Shown here one piece after another: positions 8,783 through 17,633 of a DNA stretch of 64,000 bases (position 1 is its first letter; each line of letters opens with the position of its first letter). The translations under genes were made by a program, and so were the position numbers. Origin of the DNA: an uncultured Acidimicrobiales bacterium (GTDB lineage: Bacteria; Actinomycetota; Acidimicrobiia; Acidimicrobiales; SHLQ01); assembly GCA_938038785.1 (NCBI GenBank), contig CALHTB010000031.1:1-64000 (forward strand). Direction: 5' to 3'. The notes beneath the pieces were generated by a model. The model saw nothing but the letters and a program-made list of their open reading frames with translations, ran no database searches and was not told the DNA's origin.

Positions 8783-9840
8783 CGCCGACGAAGGATGTCC
8801 TTTACCCGAGCCACCGGGTCGGACCCGTCAGGCAGACCAACCGCCAGTGCGTAGGCCGGGCGATCGCTCATCGGCAAGGCCTTGAGGGTCGATGGCGCAA
8901 GCGCCGCGAACCGTCCACGCGGATCCTCATCGAGGTATGGAGCGATCATCTCAAGCTCAGCGGCAGGCACCGGGCGGTGGGCATAGTCGGAAAGAAACTG
9001 TGGCAGCGTGGCGTCGAGGCGGGCTTGGGTAAGTCGCACAGCGCGTTTGACCACCGCTCCCCCACGCCAGCGCTTGATCGTCTCTTCGAAACGCTCTTCA
9101 TCGGCCGGATCTGTCGGCGAGCTGGCAAGCATTGCGATGTCTCGCAGGTTCGACAGCACGGGCGTCACTTGCCCGAGAGCGACGTGGTAGCAGGCATGGA
9201 CCAGATGATCGGTTGGGTCGAGCGTCGGCAACCCATGGCCACCAACCTCGATGGTTCGCTTGAGCAGGAACAGTTCCTTTGGCTTCATCCACACGCCGAA
9301 CGGCCCCGGACTGAGCACGCGATGCATATCGATCTCGATGCCGTTGTGCCGCAGCGTGACGGACTTACCAAATCGGGCGTCATACCCCGGCCGCAACTCG
9401 GCAATGGCACGGGTGGCCCCGTTGCGAACGAGCAGCGCTACAGCCGCATCGATGTCGGACCCGTCGACCAACACGTCGACGTCTCGGAACGATCGGTCTG
9501 CAGGACGCACAGATGCGGTGTGCGCAAGCGCTGCACCTTTAAGCACGCGATGATCAATGCCAGCGTCGTCAAGCATTCGCGAGGTCTCGATCGCCGCGAT
9601 TTCAATGCGCATGGTTTGGGCCATGACTGCATCGTGGGCATCAATGATGCTGGCCAGCGTCGCGTCGTCGCCGAGCACCGACCCTTGGTCGATTCCACGC
9701 ACGGCAACCCCGAGCACTCGTTCATCCGAGAGTGCAGAAACAATCGTGTCGCTAACGTCGTCGATCTCGATGAGCTCAGTCGATGCGCCGATGAGACCGA
9801 TGGAAGCAATGCGCTCGGCGGCGCGGGATGCGGCGCTCAT
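8779..9840 (-). CDS. Nucleotidyltransferase-fold protein (NTP_transf_5 type)
   Basis: 353 residues. The segments DHRVLKGAALAH and RSFRDVDVLVDG (~residues 100-130) match the uncharacterised nucleotidyltransferase family NTP_transf_5, with D-x-D as the expected metal-binding pair; later segments (IEIDMHRVLS, DHLVHACYH) also fit. Members often sit beside PqqD-like proteins in peptide-modification or polysaccharide loci; the substrate is unknown. It overlaps the PqqD-like gene upstream by 4 bases (ATGA type), so they are co-translated, and ends 4 bases inside the opposing kinase-like gene. Confidence 0.8.
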   Translation of the reverse strand: MSAASRAAERIASIGLIGASTELIEIDDVSDTIVSALSDERVLGVAVRGIDQGSVLGDDATLASIIDAHDAVMAQTMRIEIAAIETSRMLDDAGIDHRVLKGAALAHTASVRPADRSFRDVDVLVDGSDIDAAVALLVRNGATRAIAELRPGYDARFGKSVTLRHNGIEIDMHRVLSPGPFGVWMKPKELFLLKRTIEVGGHGLPTLDPTDHLVHACYHVALGQVTPVLSNLRDIAMLASSPTDPADEERFEETIKRWRGGAVVKRAVRLTQARLDATLPQFLSDYAHRPVPAAELEMIAPYLDEDPRGRFAALAPSTLKALPMSDRPAYALAVGLPDGSDPVARVKDILRRR

Positions 9841-10133
9841 GACGTCGCCTCACTCGCCGTTACGAGCGAGCTGTTAATGAACATCGACAGAGCGGCCCGA
9901 ATACCATTGGCGATCACCTCTGGCGAGTCGGTGAACCGTGACTGCAGCTCTGGAACAAGGTCGTCCACCGATGGCGCGATATCGAGCAAGTCCCAGATCA
10001 ACGGTGCGGACCCGGCGAGCTGGGTAGGAGTCTCGGCATCGAGCGGCTGGACCAAGCGTCGACCGCGGGCCAAGCTGCGCTCGATCGCCGGGACTCGTTC
10101 GAACCGTTGACTATTGAGGAAAGCGTCGCTCAT
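9837..10133 (-). CDS. PqqD-like protein (RiPP recognition element fold)
   Basis: 98 residues. The C-terminal two thirds read LAGSAPLIWDLLDIAPSVDD and then LVPELQSRFTDSP, the usual PqqD winged-helix pattern (x-x-G-x-x-x-x-I-W-x-L-L, followed by a D-x-x-x-V helix). PqqD domains bind leader peptides in ribosomal peptide modification, but also occur alone next to NTP_transf_5 proteins. No radical SAM enzyme, B1/B2 maturation protein or obvious precursor is visible nearby. It starts 2 bases after lysA ends, so it is probably carried on the argS-lysA transcript. Confidence 0.78.
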   Translation of the reverse strand: MSDAFLNSQRFERVPAIERSLARGRRLVQPLDAETPTQLAGSAPLIWDLLDIAPSVDDLVPELQSRFTDSPEVIANGIRAALSMFINSSLVTASEATS

Positions 10134-10135
10134 GG

Positions 10136-11437
10136 TTATACGTCGCGAGCGAGCAAATCGTCGAGCGTTTCACGGCGAACGACTACGCGAGCTTCACCGC
10201 CGGCACAGAACACGACCGGGGGCCGAGTGACTGCGTTGTAGTTGGATCCCATGGAATGACCGTACGCACCCGTGACCGGGGTTGCCAATAGGTCGCCGAC
10301 CTGGGCGTCTGCTGGTATCTGCGCTTCGCGGACAAGCACATCACCGGATTCGCAGTGTTTTCCAACGATCCGAACCCGCAGATCGCGGGCTGCCTCGGGT
10401 CGCCCTGGGAGGAACGCCTCATAGCCGCTTCCATAGAGAACGGGCCGAGGGTTGTCCGACATGCCGCCGTCGACCGCGACATAGGTCCGGATGCCGTCGA
10501 GAGGCTTGATCGTGCCGATCTCGTACACCGTAATGGCCGCTGACGCGGCGATTGACCGGCCGGGCTCCGCCGTGACGTGGGCCGTAACGCCAGCAGCGTC
10601 GAGTGCGTCGTGCACCACGTTGGCCCACTGGGTAATGGTCGACCCTTCTTCTCCAATGACATAGGGAACACCAAGGCCTCCGCCCACCGAGACTTCGGGC
10701 AGGCCGTAGGGCTCGCCAACGGCTGCGATCACTTCGGCAGATTTTGCGAACGAGTCCACTCGGAAGACCTGCGAGCCGATGTGGGCATGGATGCCTTTGA
10801 GGTTCATCGACGCGGACCCTTGGGCTCGTTCGATCGCCTTGGCCGCCAGCCCCGTCGAGACGGTGAAGCCGAACTTCGAATCGTCTCGGCCAGTGGCGAT
10901 GAACTCGTGCGTATGGGCCTCAACCCCTGGGGTGATGCGCAGTAGCACGTTCGGAACGGGGAGCCCCTCAGCGTGAAGCGCGTCGAGCCGGTCGAGCTCG
11001 TCGAAGCTGTCGACGATGATGCGATTCACTCCGGCGGTGATGACCTGACGAAGTTCCTCCATCGACTTGTTGTTGCCATGGAAGATCAGGTTCTGGGGCG
11101 GCACACCAGCCGCGGTGGCGATATGGAACTCTCCCGCAGTCGACACATCGATATCCATACCTTCTTCATGCACGAGCTTTGCCATTGCGGTGCACAGGAA
11201 CGCCTTGCTCGCATACGCGACTCCAGGGCCAAAGGCCTCTACGGCTTCGCGGGCGCGGGCGCGGAGATGATCTTCGTCGTAAATAAACAGCGGGGTGCCG
11301 TGCTCGGCTGCAAGCTCAGCTACCGAGCAACCACCAATCTCCAGGCCGGTGTTACCGACGGTTGCGTTGTCGGGAAGCAGAGAGAAGGGAATCGGCAGCT
11401 CCGACGGGACGAACTCGTCGCCGTTGTCGTCACTCAC
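10136..11437 (-). CDS. lysA: Diaminopimelate decarboxylase
   Basis: PLP enzyme for the last step of lysine synthesis. The 433-residue length fits the family. The PLP lysine lies in VAYASKAFLCTA; HAHIGSQ, SVGGGLGVPY, TAEPGRSIAA and the active-site CESGDVLV follow. The chosen start is GTG 11437, which overlaps the argS stop region by 8 bases; a second GTG nine bases upstream (11446) is equally possible. The same frame is open to 11581 but that part is a shadow of argS. argS-lysA-hom-thrC is a common actinobacterial neighbourhood. Confidence 0.95.
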   Translation of the reverse strand: MSDDNGDEFVPSELPIPFSLLPDNATVGNTGLEIGGCSVAELAAEHGTPLFIYDEDHLRARAREAVEAFGPGVAYASKAFLCTAMAKLVHEEGMDIDVSTAGEFHIATAAGVPPQNLIFHGNNKSMEELRQVITAGVNRIIVDSFDELDRLDALHAEGLPVPNVLLRITPGVEAHTHEFIATGRDDSKFGFTVSTGLAAKAIERAQGSASMNLKGIHAHIGSQVFRVDSFAKSAEVIAAVGEPYGLPEVSVGGGLGVPYVIGEEGSTITQWANVVHDALDAAGVTAHVTAEPGRSIAASAAITVYEIGTIKPLDGIRTYVAVDGGMSDNPRPVLYGSGYEAFLPGRPEAARDLRVRIVGKHCESGDVLVREAQIPADAQVGDLLATPVTGAYGHSMGSNYNAVTRPPVVFCAGGEARVVVRRETLDDLLARDV

Positions 11438-13085
11438 TGTCGTCACCCATGGCGGCTTCCGCCTCGTCACTCCACATCGAATCGGGGGCGGAGACACCGA
11501 GACGACCAAGTGTGGAGGCCAAGCCGATTCGTGCGGCTTCGGCCAGCCAGAGGCGCGCCTGCGCGAGCTCGGGCGAAACATGATCGCCGATTACTCGGGT
11601 CTCCTTGTTTGGCGCTTGGTACCAGGTATGCACTGCCGAGGCGAGGTCTCGCACCCAACCGACAACCCGATGCGGGGCCCGTTCACGCGCCGCCACTTCG
11701 ATGACGTCAGGGCCACGGAAGAGCGTGCGGAGTAGTTCGATTTCAGTCGGATGGGTGAGCAGTGTTAGGTCGGCGTCGGCGAGCGGTGCCCGTTCGATTC
11801 CCGCTTCGGCTGCCTTGGTGCGGATCCGTTGCAGCCGGGCATGGGCGTACTGGGTAAAGAAGACGGGGTTGTCCTTGGCCTGGGACACGGCCAAGGCAAG
11901 GTCGAACGTTTGCTGCGAATCGATCGACTGCAGCAAGTAGGTGAACCGCGTCGCATCGGCACCAACCTCGGCAACGAGGTCGCTGAGCAGTTCGATCTCG
12001 CCCGTTCGCTTGGACAGTTTGACCTCTTCGCCGTTGCGCATCATCTTCACCATCTGGGTGATGCGCACGTCGAGCTTGTCCCGGTCGTTACCCAACATCT
12101 CCATGGCGGCCTTCATCCGCGGCACGTAGCCGTGATGGTCTGCGCCCCAAATGTTGACCAATTCCTCGGCACGACTGAACTTGTCATGGTGGTAAGCAAT
12201 GTCGGGCGTGAGATAGGTGAACGAGCCATCGCTCTTCACCAACACTCGGTCTTTGTCGTCGCCAAAGTCGGTGCTCCGCAACCAGGTGGCACCGTCGTCT
12301 TCGTAGACCATTTCTCGTTCTTTGAGGCGTTCGAGAGATGCGTCGAGCTTTCCGTCGCTAACGAGACTGCGCTCGCTGAACCACACGTCAAACTCGATGC
12401 CAAGAGACGCCAGAGCCTGCTTTTGATCTTCGAGAGCCCGGGCATATCCCCATTCGAGAGGGTCAACATCGCCGGGCATCTCTTCGGCCCAATCGATGAT
12501 GTACTGACCCATGTAGCCACCCTCGGCCGGCTCGTCGCCGGCCTTGCGGGCAGCAAGTGAGTCGGCGAACGTCTGCATCTGAACGCCGCGGTCGTTGAGA
12601 TAGCACTCGCGGGTGACCTCATACCCCGACCACTCGAGTAGCGCCGCGAGCGCATCACCGAACACCGCACCCCGGCCATGGCCGGCATGGAGCGGCCCAG
12701 TTGGGTTCGCCGACACGAACTCGACGTTGATTGTCTTACCTGCGTTTGTATCGGACGCGCCGAAGTTCTCGACACCAACCTCGACGACCTCGCGCAACAC
12801 ATCGAACAGCCACGAGTTCGACAGCGTGAAATTGATAAAACCAGGACCTGCGATCTCGATGGCTTCGACGTGCGCGAGATTCTGGGACTCCAGCTGTGCG
12901 ACCAGGCGGCCCGCAAGTTCGCGCGGGTTCGTACCGGCCTGCTTCGAGGTAGCGAGGGCAAGATTCGAGGACCAGTCGCCATGGTCTCGCTTGGCAGGTT
13001 GCTCGAGCCCAATTTCGCCAGGCGCGGTCAACCCTTCTGCTGTTGCCGCCGCGGTAAGCGCATCGCGCAACTGTTGCTGGATCAT
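11430..13085 (-). CDS. argS: Arginyl-tRNA synthetase
   Basis: Class I synthetase of 551 residues. It has the N-terminal Add1 domain, the HIGH-type motif NPTGPLHAGHGRG (~residues 110-122), the KMSKS-type loop KLSKRTGEIELL, and a C-terminal DALR anticodon-binding domain (YAHARLQRI to TLGRL). ATG 13085 is preceded by TAAGCT on the minus strand (13092-13097) six bases upstream with no Shine-Dalgarno sequence, suggesting a leaderless transcript. It opens the argS-lysA-pqqD-like-nucleotidyltransferase operon and is divergent from tRNA-Arg. Confidence 0.97.
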   Translation of the reverse strand: MIQQQLRDALTAAATAEGLTAPGEIGLEQPAKRDHGDWSSNLALATSKQAGTNPRELAGRLVAQLESQNLAHVEAIEIAGPGFINFTLSNSWLFDVLREVVEVGVENFGASDTNAGKTINVEFVSANPTGPLHAGHGRGAVFGDALAALLEWSGYEVTRECYLNDRGVQMQTFADSLAARKAGDEPAEGGYMGQYIIDWAEEMPGDVDPLEWGYARALEDQKQALASLGIEFDVWFSERSLVSDGKLDASLERLKEREMVYEDDGATWLRSTDFGDDKDRVLVKSDGSFTYLTPDIAYHHDKFSRAEELVNIWGADHHGYVPRMKAAMEMLGNDRDKLDVRITQMVKMMRNGEEVKLSKRTGEIELLSDLVAEVGADATRFTYLLQSIDSQQTFDLALAVSQAKDNPVFFTQYAHARLQRIRTKAAEAGIERAPLADADLTLLTHPTEIELLRTLFRGPDVIEVAARERAPHRVVGWVRDLASAVHTWYQAPNKETRVIGDHVSPELAQARLWLAEAARIGLASTLGRLGVSAPDSMWSDEAEAAMGDDSE

Positions 13086-13091
13086 CCGCTC

Positions 13092-13097
13092 AGCTTA
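13092..13097 (-). promoter_or_regulatory. -10 element (TAAGCT) for argS, leaderless spacing
   Basis: TAAGCT on the minus strand ends six bases before the argS ATG; no ribosome-binding site lies between. Confidence 0.45.
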
Positions 13098-13202
13098 CGA
13101 GCGCGCCGACCAAGGTTGGGGCGATCCGACGCCCTACTTTCTGGCGACAGAAAATTGCATGCACCAAGAGCCAAAGCACAGCGCTAGAGTCGACTCCGCA
13201 AG

Positions 13203-13274
13203 GCCCTCGTAGCTCAGGGGATAGAGCATCGCCCTCCGGAGGCGTGAGCGCAGGTTCGAATCCTGCCGAGGGCG
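13203..13274 (+). tRNA. tRNA-Arg, anticodon CCG
   Basis: Acceptor arms GCCCTCG (13203-13209) and CGAGGGC (13267-13273) pair fully; D arm GCTC...GAGC; anticodon loop CTCCGGA with anticodon CCG; T arm GCAGG-TTCGAAT-CCTGC; discriminator G. The anticodon stem has a T-T mismatch at its base (TCGCC/GGCGT). CCA is not encoded. It sits directly upstream of a family A repeat array. Confidence 0.95.
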
Positions 13275-13282
13275 CGATTTTG

Positions 13283-13545
13283 TTCTTCGCACTTCCGGCG
13301 AAGATCCGTGGAAGTCGACTTGGTCGCTCTGTTTCGCTCGGACTTCCGCCGAGATCCGCGGGAGCCGACATGGTCGTCCGCTTCGCTCCCTCCCCTCTCG
13401 CCGGAGGCGCCTCGTTTGTGCGTATACAGGCTGCAACTTCTCGACGCTGCCGGTCGAGATCCGCGGAAGTCGACGTGGTCACTACGCGAGCTTCGCTCTC
13501 CTCTCGCCTGAGGCGCCTCGTTCGTGCGTATAGCAACACGGTTTG
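13283..13545. repeat. Family A hairpin repeats, three units, downstream of tRNA-Arg
   Basis: Three units with cores near 13283-13310, 13330-13362 and 13446-13475; the best reads GACTTCCGCCGAGATCCGCG. Two copies of the tail module (GCCGGAGGCGCCTCGTTTGT near 13398-13424, and a variant near 13507-13530) are followed by GCGTATA. The 338 bases from 13275 to 13612 contain only this repeat sequence and a degenerate relic (ATTCCGGTCGAGATC near 13600); no gene is supported. Confidence 0.8.
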
Positions 13546-13612
13546 TCTGGCCCGAGCAGAGAAACTTTTTCGGGCCGCTTCCCCGCTAGTTCTCGACGAT
13601 TCCGGTCGAGAT

Positions 13613-13957
13613 CTACTTACTTCTCGACGCTTCTTCGGCGTCTTGGGGTTGGGGTTTTGGTGGGGGGAGCGAATCTAGGACTAGGTCGTTTAGGGCCTGG
13701 ATGTGCGAGCGCAGGGCCGCTGACCCGGCGCTCGTTGCCCGAAACCACGTCCGACGCTGCGCTCCTCTCCCCCGCTTCTTCACCGTCACATAGCCCACCT
13801 CTGTCAGCGCACGCATCTGCTTCGACAAGTCACTGTCGGAAAGCTCAAGATGCTCACGAAGAAACGAGAACTCGACGTCGCGGGCATTGGCCAAGACGCC
13901 CATCGCTGCGAGCTTCTTGGACGTTGACAGCACCGGGTCTAAGTCACGAAGGCTCAT
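13613..13957 (-). CDS. Winged-helix transcriptional regulator (HTH_34/MarR-like)
   Basis: 114 residues. Residues ~15-85 form a winged helix: FSFLREHLELSDSDLSKQMR is the helix-turn-helix, YVTVKKRGRGAQRRTWFRAT the wing. This matches the small family of single-domain regulators that act on cell-size or membrane-protein operons. The ATG overlaps the stop of the upstream membrane gene by 4 bases, so the two are co-translated and the regulator probably senses or controls its membrane partner. Confidence 0.82.
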   Translation of the reverse strand: MSLRDLDPVLSTSKKLAAMGVLANARDVEFSFLREHLELSDSDLSKQMRALTEVGYVTVKKRGRGAQRRTWFRATSAGSAALRSHIQALNDLVLDSLPPPKPQPQDAEEASRSK

Positions 13958-14451
13958 GGCTGACGCATTGCCTCGGCGTGGCGACGCCAGGCATACATCG
14001 GCACGTAGGCCAACACGAGAAACGCCCCAACAGCCAGGACCAACTGGGTCGTTCGAGAAGGACTGTGCAATGTCATGGCGTTCAGCAGAACGATCGTGGC
14101 GAACGAATACGGCAAACTGAAGAGCAACATCCAGCCACTGGTTTTGCCTCCGAATATCGGTGCCCGACCCCGCACCCGCGCCTTTCGCTGAGCTCGGAGT
14201 TCATGGACTATCGCGACCACAGCGACCGCTCCCGCAGCAACAGCCACGACCCGCAATGCGTTGGCGATTTGCGAGCTATACGGCTCGACATCAGAGCTTG
14301 CGGCAAAGAACGCAACGATTGCCGGGCCGTACAAGGCAACGGCGGGAAACCACCACTGCGGCGGATCGATCAACTGTCCATCGACCGAGGCACGCATTGC
14401 TCCATCGACTTCCGCCAGATGCCTACGAGCCACCTTCTCGTCAATTTCCAT
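13954..14451 (-). CDS. Small integral membrane protein, partner of the winged-helix regulator
   Basis: 165 residues with about four hydrophobic helices (near [51 protein letters not shown] and LVLAVGAFLVLAYVPMY) after a charged N-terminus (MEIDEKVARRHLAEVDGAM). The frame opens at 14487, but ATG 14451 is chosen because a strong promoter (TTGACG-17-TACAGT) ends seven bases before it, predicting a leaderless message. The ATG lies inside the palindrome TTTCCA-ACA-TGGAAA, a plausible autoregulatory operator. Function unknown. Confidence 0.78.
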   Translation of the reverse strand: MEIDEKVARRHLAEVDGAMRASVDGQLIDPPQWWFPAVALYGPAIVAFFAASSDVEPYSSQIANALRVVAVAAGAVAVVAIVHELRAQRKARVRGRAPIFGGKTSGWMLLFSLPYSFATIVLLNAMTLHSPSRTTQLVLAVGAFLVLAYVPMYAWRRHAEAMRQP

Positions 14452-14460
14452 GTTGGAAAC
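14446..14460. promoter_or_regulatory. Palindrome TTTCCATGTTGGAAA over the start codon, candidate operator
   Basis: Six-base arms TTTCCA/TGGAAA separated by three bases cover the predicted transcription start and the ATG of the membrane gene. A further half-site TTTCCA lies at about 14473-14478, inside the promoter spacer. The co-transcribed winged-helix protein is the obvious candidate ligand. Confidence 0.5.
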
Positions 14461-14487
14461 TGTACGGTTCACTTTCCAATCCGTCAA
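14459..14487 (-). promoter_or_regulatory. Promoter TTGACG-17-TACAGT for the membrane protein/regulator operon
   Basis: On the minus strand TTGACG (14487-14482) and TACAGT (14464-14459) are exactly 17 bases apart. The -10 ends seven bases before ATG 14451. Confidence 0.65.
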
Positions 14488-14588
14488 GTGCTTCGGGTAT
14501 ACGCTGCTGCACGTTTTGGAGTTCAGAGCGAGGATGCGTACTCTCGGGGAAGGACGGGGTATCTCCCCGGACTATGACCGGAGCAGTA

Positions 14589-17513
14589 ATGACGACAGAC
14601 GACAAGTCGCACGACAATGTGGATGCGACTCGTGATTCTGACAACACTCCGAGGGCCACTTCAGGCGGTGCGGATCGCTGGCAAGCCCTCGGCGTAGACG
14701 AGCGCCGCACTCAACTCGCGGCCGAACGCGAAACCCTCGCCGAATTCGATGGCGAACTCCGCGCGTTTCGTTCCGAACTCGAGCGCCAGCGCCACGAGCT
14801 CGATCAAGCGGCTCGAGCCCACAACGTCCGCCGCACCAGCCTGAGCATCGAGCTCGAAGAAATCGATGCGCTCGAACGCGACCTCCGGGCCCGCGAAGAG
14901 GCCTACGCGGCCACCGTCGCCGCGCTCGAAGAAAAGCATGACTCGCTGGCAACGTCACGGACAGCCACAGCAAGCGAGCTCGAATCACTCCAAGCCGACA
15001 GAATTCGCATCACCCAGGCCCGAGCCGAATTACACGAACAAGAAGAAGCGCTCGTCGAACTGAGAGAACGCCTCGACAAAGACGGCGACGACATTGAATT
15101 CCGAGAGGCAACCCTCGCCGAGGAAGAGCGCGAGCTCGAACGTCGACTTGTCGAGCTCCAGAACCGCGCCACCGAACTCGAAGAGGCCCATGCCGAGCTC
15201 GCACAGCAGGAGAACTCGCTGGCGTTGCGCACCACCGAACTCAACGAACGATCCTCCCGCCTGGCTCAAGCTGCCGACTCGATTCAGCTAACCGAAACCG
15301 AGCTGGCAACGACTCAAGCCAGTCAGGCGCAGCGGGCCGTCGAGCTCGACCTCAGCGCCACTGAGATTCGCAAGAGCGAGGCAGCGGTTGCGGCACAACG
15401 CTCTGAACTACGCCAAGAGGAAGAGGAACTCGCGGCCGAACGCCTGCGTCTCGCCGACGAGTCCGCCGAGATCGCCTCGCTCCAGATCGCACTCGACGAC
15501 AAGCGCGCCGCCGTCGAAGTCGAGCGGGCCGAGCGCGAAGCCCTCATCGCCGAAATCGAAGAAACGAGCTCCGCAGAGCTTGCTGCCGCCCGCGACAATG
15601 CTGAATTTCGCACCCGATCGATCGAAGAAGAGCAGCAGCAACTCGACGCCCAGGCGGAGGCACTCGAGAAGCGTCGTCTTGGACTTGCCGCCGAAGCAGA
15701 CCAACTCGCCGGTGCCCGCGCCGAACTCGACCAAGAGCGCGACGACATCGAAGCCGAACGTAAGGTGCTCGCAGAGCAATCCGAGAGCATCGACCGCCTC
15801 GAAGAGGAACTGCAGGGCCGTCAGCGTTCTGTCAACGAGGCGAACGAGCGAGAAGCCGACCTAGCAGCGCGCAGCTCCGAGCTCGACGAACTCGAACGCG
15901 AGATCTACGACCGGATGACCAAGGCGGAAGACGCCCAACGTGACCTCGCTGACCTCGAGGCCACCACTGAAGCCTTGGTCGCCCGAGATGCCGAGTTGGC
16001 TCGTGCAGCTGAGGAGCTCGATCTTCGCGAGGCCGAACTGCTGAAGGCAATGGCTGCTCATGGTGAGTGGCAGAACCGCATCGAGCTCGAACAAACGCGA
16101 CTGGAGGACGCCGAGAACTCCGCCAACCTCCGTGGTGAGCAACTCGACGAACTACTAGCTCAGCTCAACGAACGAGCCGACGGCCTCGAGACCCGCGCCG
16201 ACGCGCTCGACACTCGTGAGGTAGAGCTCGAGCGCATGGCGATGGCACTCGACGAGCAGCAAGTGATGCTCAGCGAACGTGTCATTGAACTCGAACGGGC
16301 TCACGACGAAATCGAGGCACGCGCCGCCGCCCTCGATGCCGAGTCCGCCCGCCTCGACGAGCGAGATGCAGCCCTTAGCGAACGCCGACAGGTTCAAGAC
16401 GCCTCACACCGCGAGCTTGACGCCCTCGACCAGGAGATTCTCGAAACGGCTGCGGGACTCGATCAGCAAGTAAACGACCTGCACCGCCGAGAAGAAGAGC
16501 TCGAAGAGCGCGAGCGCGGCTACCAGGCTCGACGAAGCAGCATCGCTGAACGAATGGAAAGCCTCGAGGCCGACCGCGATCGGCTCGAAGCGGCCGAGCG
16601 GCTTCTTCAGCGTCTCGAAGACGAACGCGAAGACGTCGAAAACGAGCTCTTGGTTTTGGCCAAGCGCCGCGAGGACATCGCGCTCGAACGTGCTCGAGTC
16701 GCGGCTATCAACGACGAGATCGGCATCACGACACGCGAGCTCGAATCTGAGCATCGTCTGCTCAACGACGAGCGAACCGACGTCCAGGTGCAGCGGTCGT
16801 CGGTCTCAAGTCAACGCGACCGGCTCACCGAAGCTGAAGCGATCATGAAGCAACGGCGCGCTCAGCTCGACGAAGAACACGAACTTCTCGAGGCTGACGC
16901 AGCTCGACTGCGCGAACGTCGCCAACTTCTGGTCCGCGAGCGAGACGGCCTCGACGCCGACACCAGCAAGCTGAACGAGCACCGGTCGTTAGTCGAGGTC
17001 GATCGAGCCAACGTCAACGCCGAAGCTGAGGCCGTCAACGACGACCAAGCCGAGACCCGTCGACAGCGCGAGCTCATCGCGAAGACTATCGACGAGGTCC
17101 AGAGTCGGGCCGAGATGCTCCGAGCCCGCAATCAAGACCTCGACGTCCAAGAGCGCCATTCCGAAGAAAAGCGACAGCAGCTTGAGGACGAGGGTCAAGC
17201 GCTAGCCGAGCGTCGCCGACAGCAAGAGGCCGAAAGCCGTGAGCTTGTCGAATACCACGAGCAGCTCAACTCTGAGCGCAGCGAGCTTCTTGAGCGGCGC
17301 ACGGCGGTTTCGAAAGAGCGCGAACGCCTAGAACAACTGTGGTCACTCGTCGACGAGCACCGCACCACCGCAGCAAAATTGGCAGAGACGCTCGTCGAGC
17401 ACAAAGACGACGCTGACGATGGCATTCTCGACCTGACGACGGTGATCGACCTCACCAATCCGGCACACGCTAGCGACGTAGGGCGCGCAACCTCAGACGA
17501 TTCCTCGCTATAG
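14589..17513 (+). CDS. Very long coiled-coil protein (974 aa), filament-like
   Basis: Nearly the whole protein after residue ~30 is Glu/Arg/Ala/Leu-rich heptad sequence. Around 16.80-17.05 kb a hydrophobic residue recurs exactly every seventh position for more than ten heptads (for example LTEAEAIMKQRRAQLDEEHE). No signal peptide, ATPase motif or membrane segment is seen. The C-terminus has RLEQLWSLVDEHRTTAAKL and then a short acidic end. The start is ATG 14589, with GGAG five bases upstream; the frame is open far upstream but is not coding there. A possible promoter is TTGGAG-17-TACTCT at 14516-14544. It resembles bacterial intermediate-filament-like, Scy/FilP or SMC-arm-like proteins in composition only; homology is not claimed. 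Confidence 0.82.
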   Translation: MTTDDKSHDNVDATRDSDNTPRATSGGADRWQALGVDERRTQLAAERETLAEFDGELRAFRSELERQRHELDQAARAHNVRRTSLSIELEEIDALERDLRAREEAYAATVAALEEKHDSLATSRTATASELESLQADRIRITQARAELHEQEEALVELRERLDKDGDDIEFREATLAEEERELERRLVELQNRATELEEAHAELAQQENSLALRTTELNERSSRLAQAADSIQLTETELATTQASQAQRAVELDLSATEIRKSEAAVAAQRSELRQEEEELAAERLRLADESAEIASLQIALDDKRAAVEVERAEREALIAEIEETSSAELAAARDNAEFRTRSIEEEQQQLDAQAEALEKRRLGLAAEADQLAGARAELDQERDDIEAERKVLAEQSESIDRLEEELQGRQRSVNEANEREADLAARSSELDELEREIYDRMTKAEDAQRDLADLEATTEALVARDAELARAAEELDLREAELLKAMAAHGEWQNRIELEQTRLEDAENSANLRGEQLDELLAQLNERADGLETRADALDTREVELERMAMALDEQQVMLSERVIELERAHDEIEARAAALDAESARLDERDAALSERRQVQDASHRELDALDQEILETAAGLDQQVNDLHRREEELEERERGYQARRSSIAERMESLEADRDRLEAAERLLQRLEDEREDVENELLVLAKRREDIALERARVAAINDEIGITTRELESEHRLLNDERTDVQVQRSSVSSQRDRLTEAEAIMKQRRAQLDEEHELLEADAARLRERRQLLVRERDGLDADTSKLNEHRSLVEVDRANVNAEAEAVNDDQAETRRQRELIAKTIDEVQSRAEMLRARNQDLDVQERHSEEKRQQLEDEGQALAERRRQQEAESRELVEYHEQLNSERSELLERRTAVSKERERLEQLWSLVDEHRTTAAKLAETLVEHKDDADDGILDLTTVIDLTNPAHASDVGRATSDDSSL

Positions 17514-17633
17514 GCGGTTGACGCCGGGCCAGAATGACCCCCTGGGCATTGTCGCGAAAAGCACGGCGCCCAGATGCGTTTCTTTGGTCGCTCTTCACCT
17601 ATGCTCAACGGCGACACCCATCACGAGAAATTT

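Noticed and set aside
8509-10110. 533-aa plus-strand frame across the nucleotidyltransferase and PqqD-like genes
   Set aside because: Antisense shadow of two genes with recognisable families; the translation has no family features.
13275-13612. CRISPR array
   Set aside because: Units are irregular in length and spacing, hairpin-forming and dispersed at other loci; there are no uniform spacers or cas genes.
14160-14588. N-terminal extension of the first coiled-coil gene back to 14160
   Set aside because: It would run antisense through the membrane protein gene and its promoter; ATG 14589 has a good ribosome-binding site.
15323-15790. Ser/Arg-rich minus-strand frames opposite the coiled-coil genes (also 17621-18304 and 19350-20027)
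   Set aside because: Produced by the biased Glu/Arg/Ala/Leu codon use of the coiled coils; composition is repetitive and family-free.
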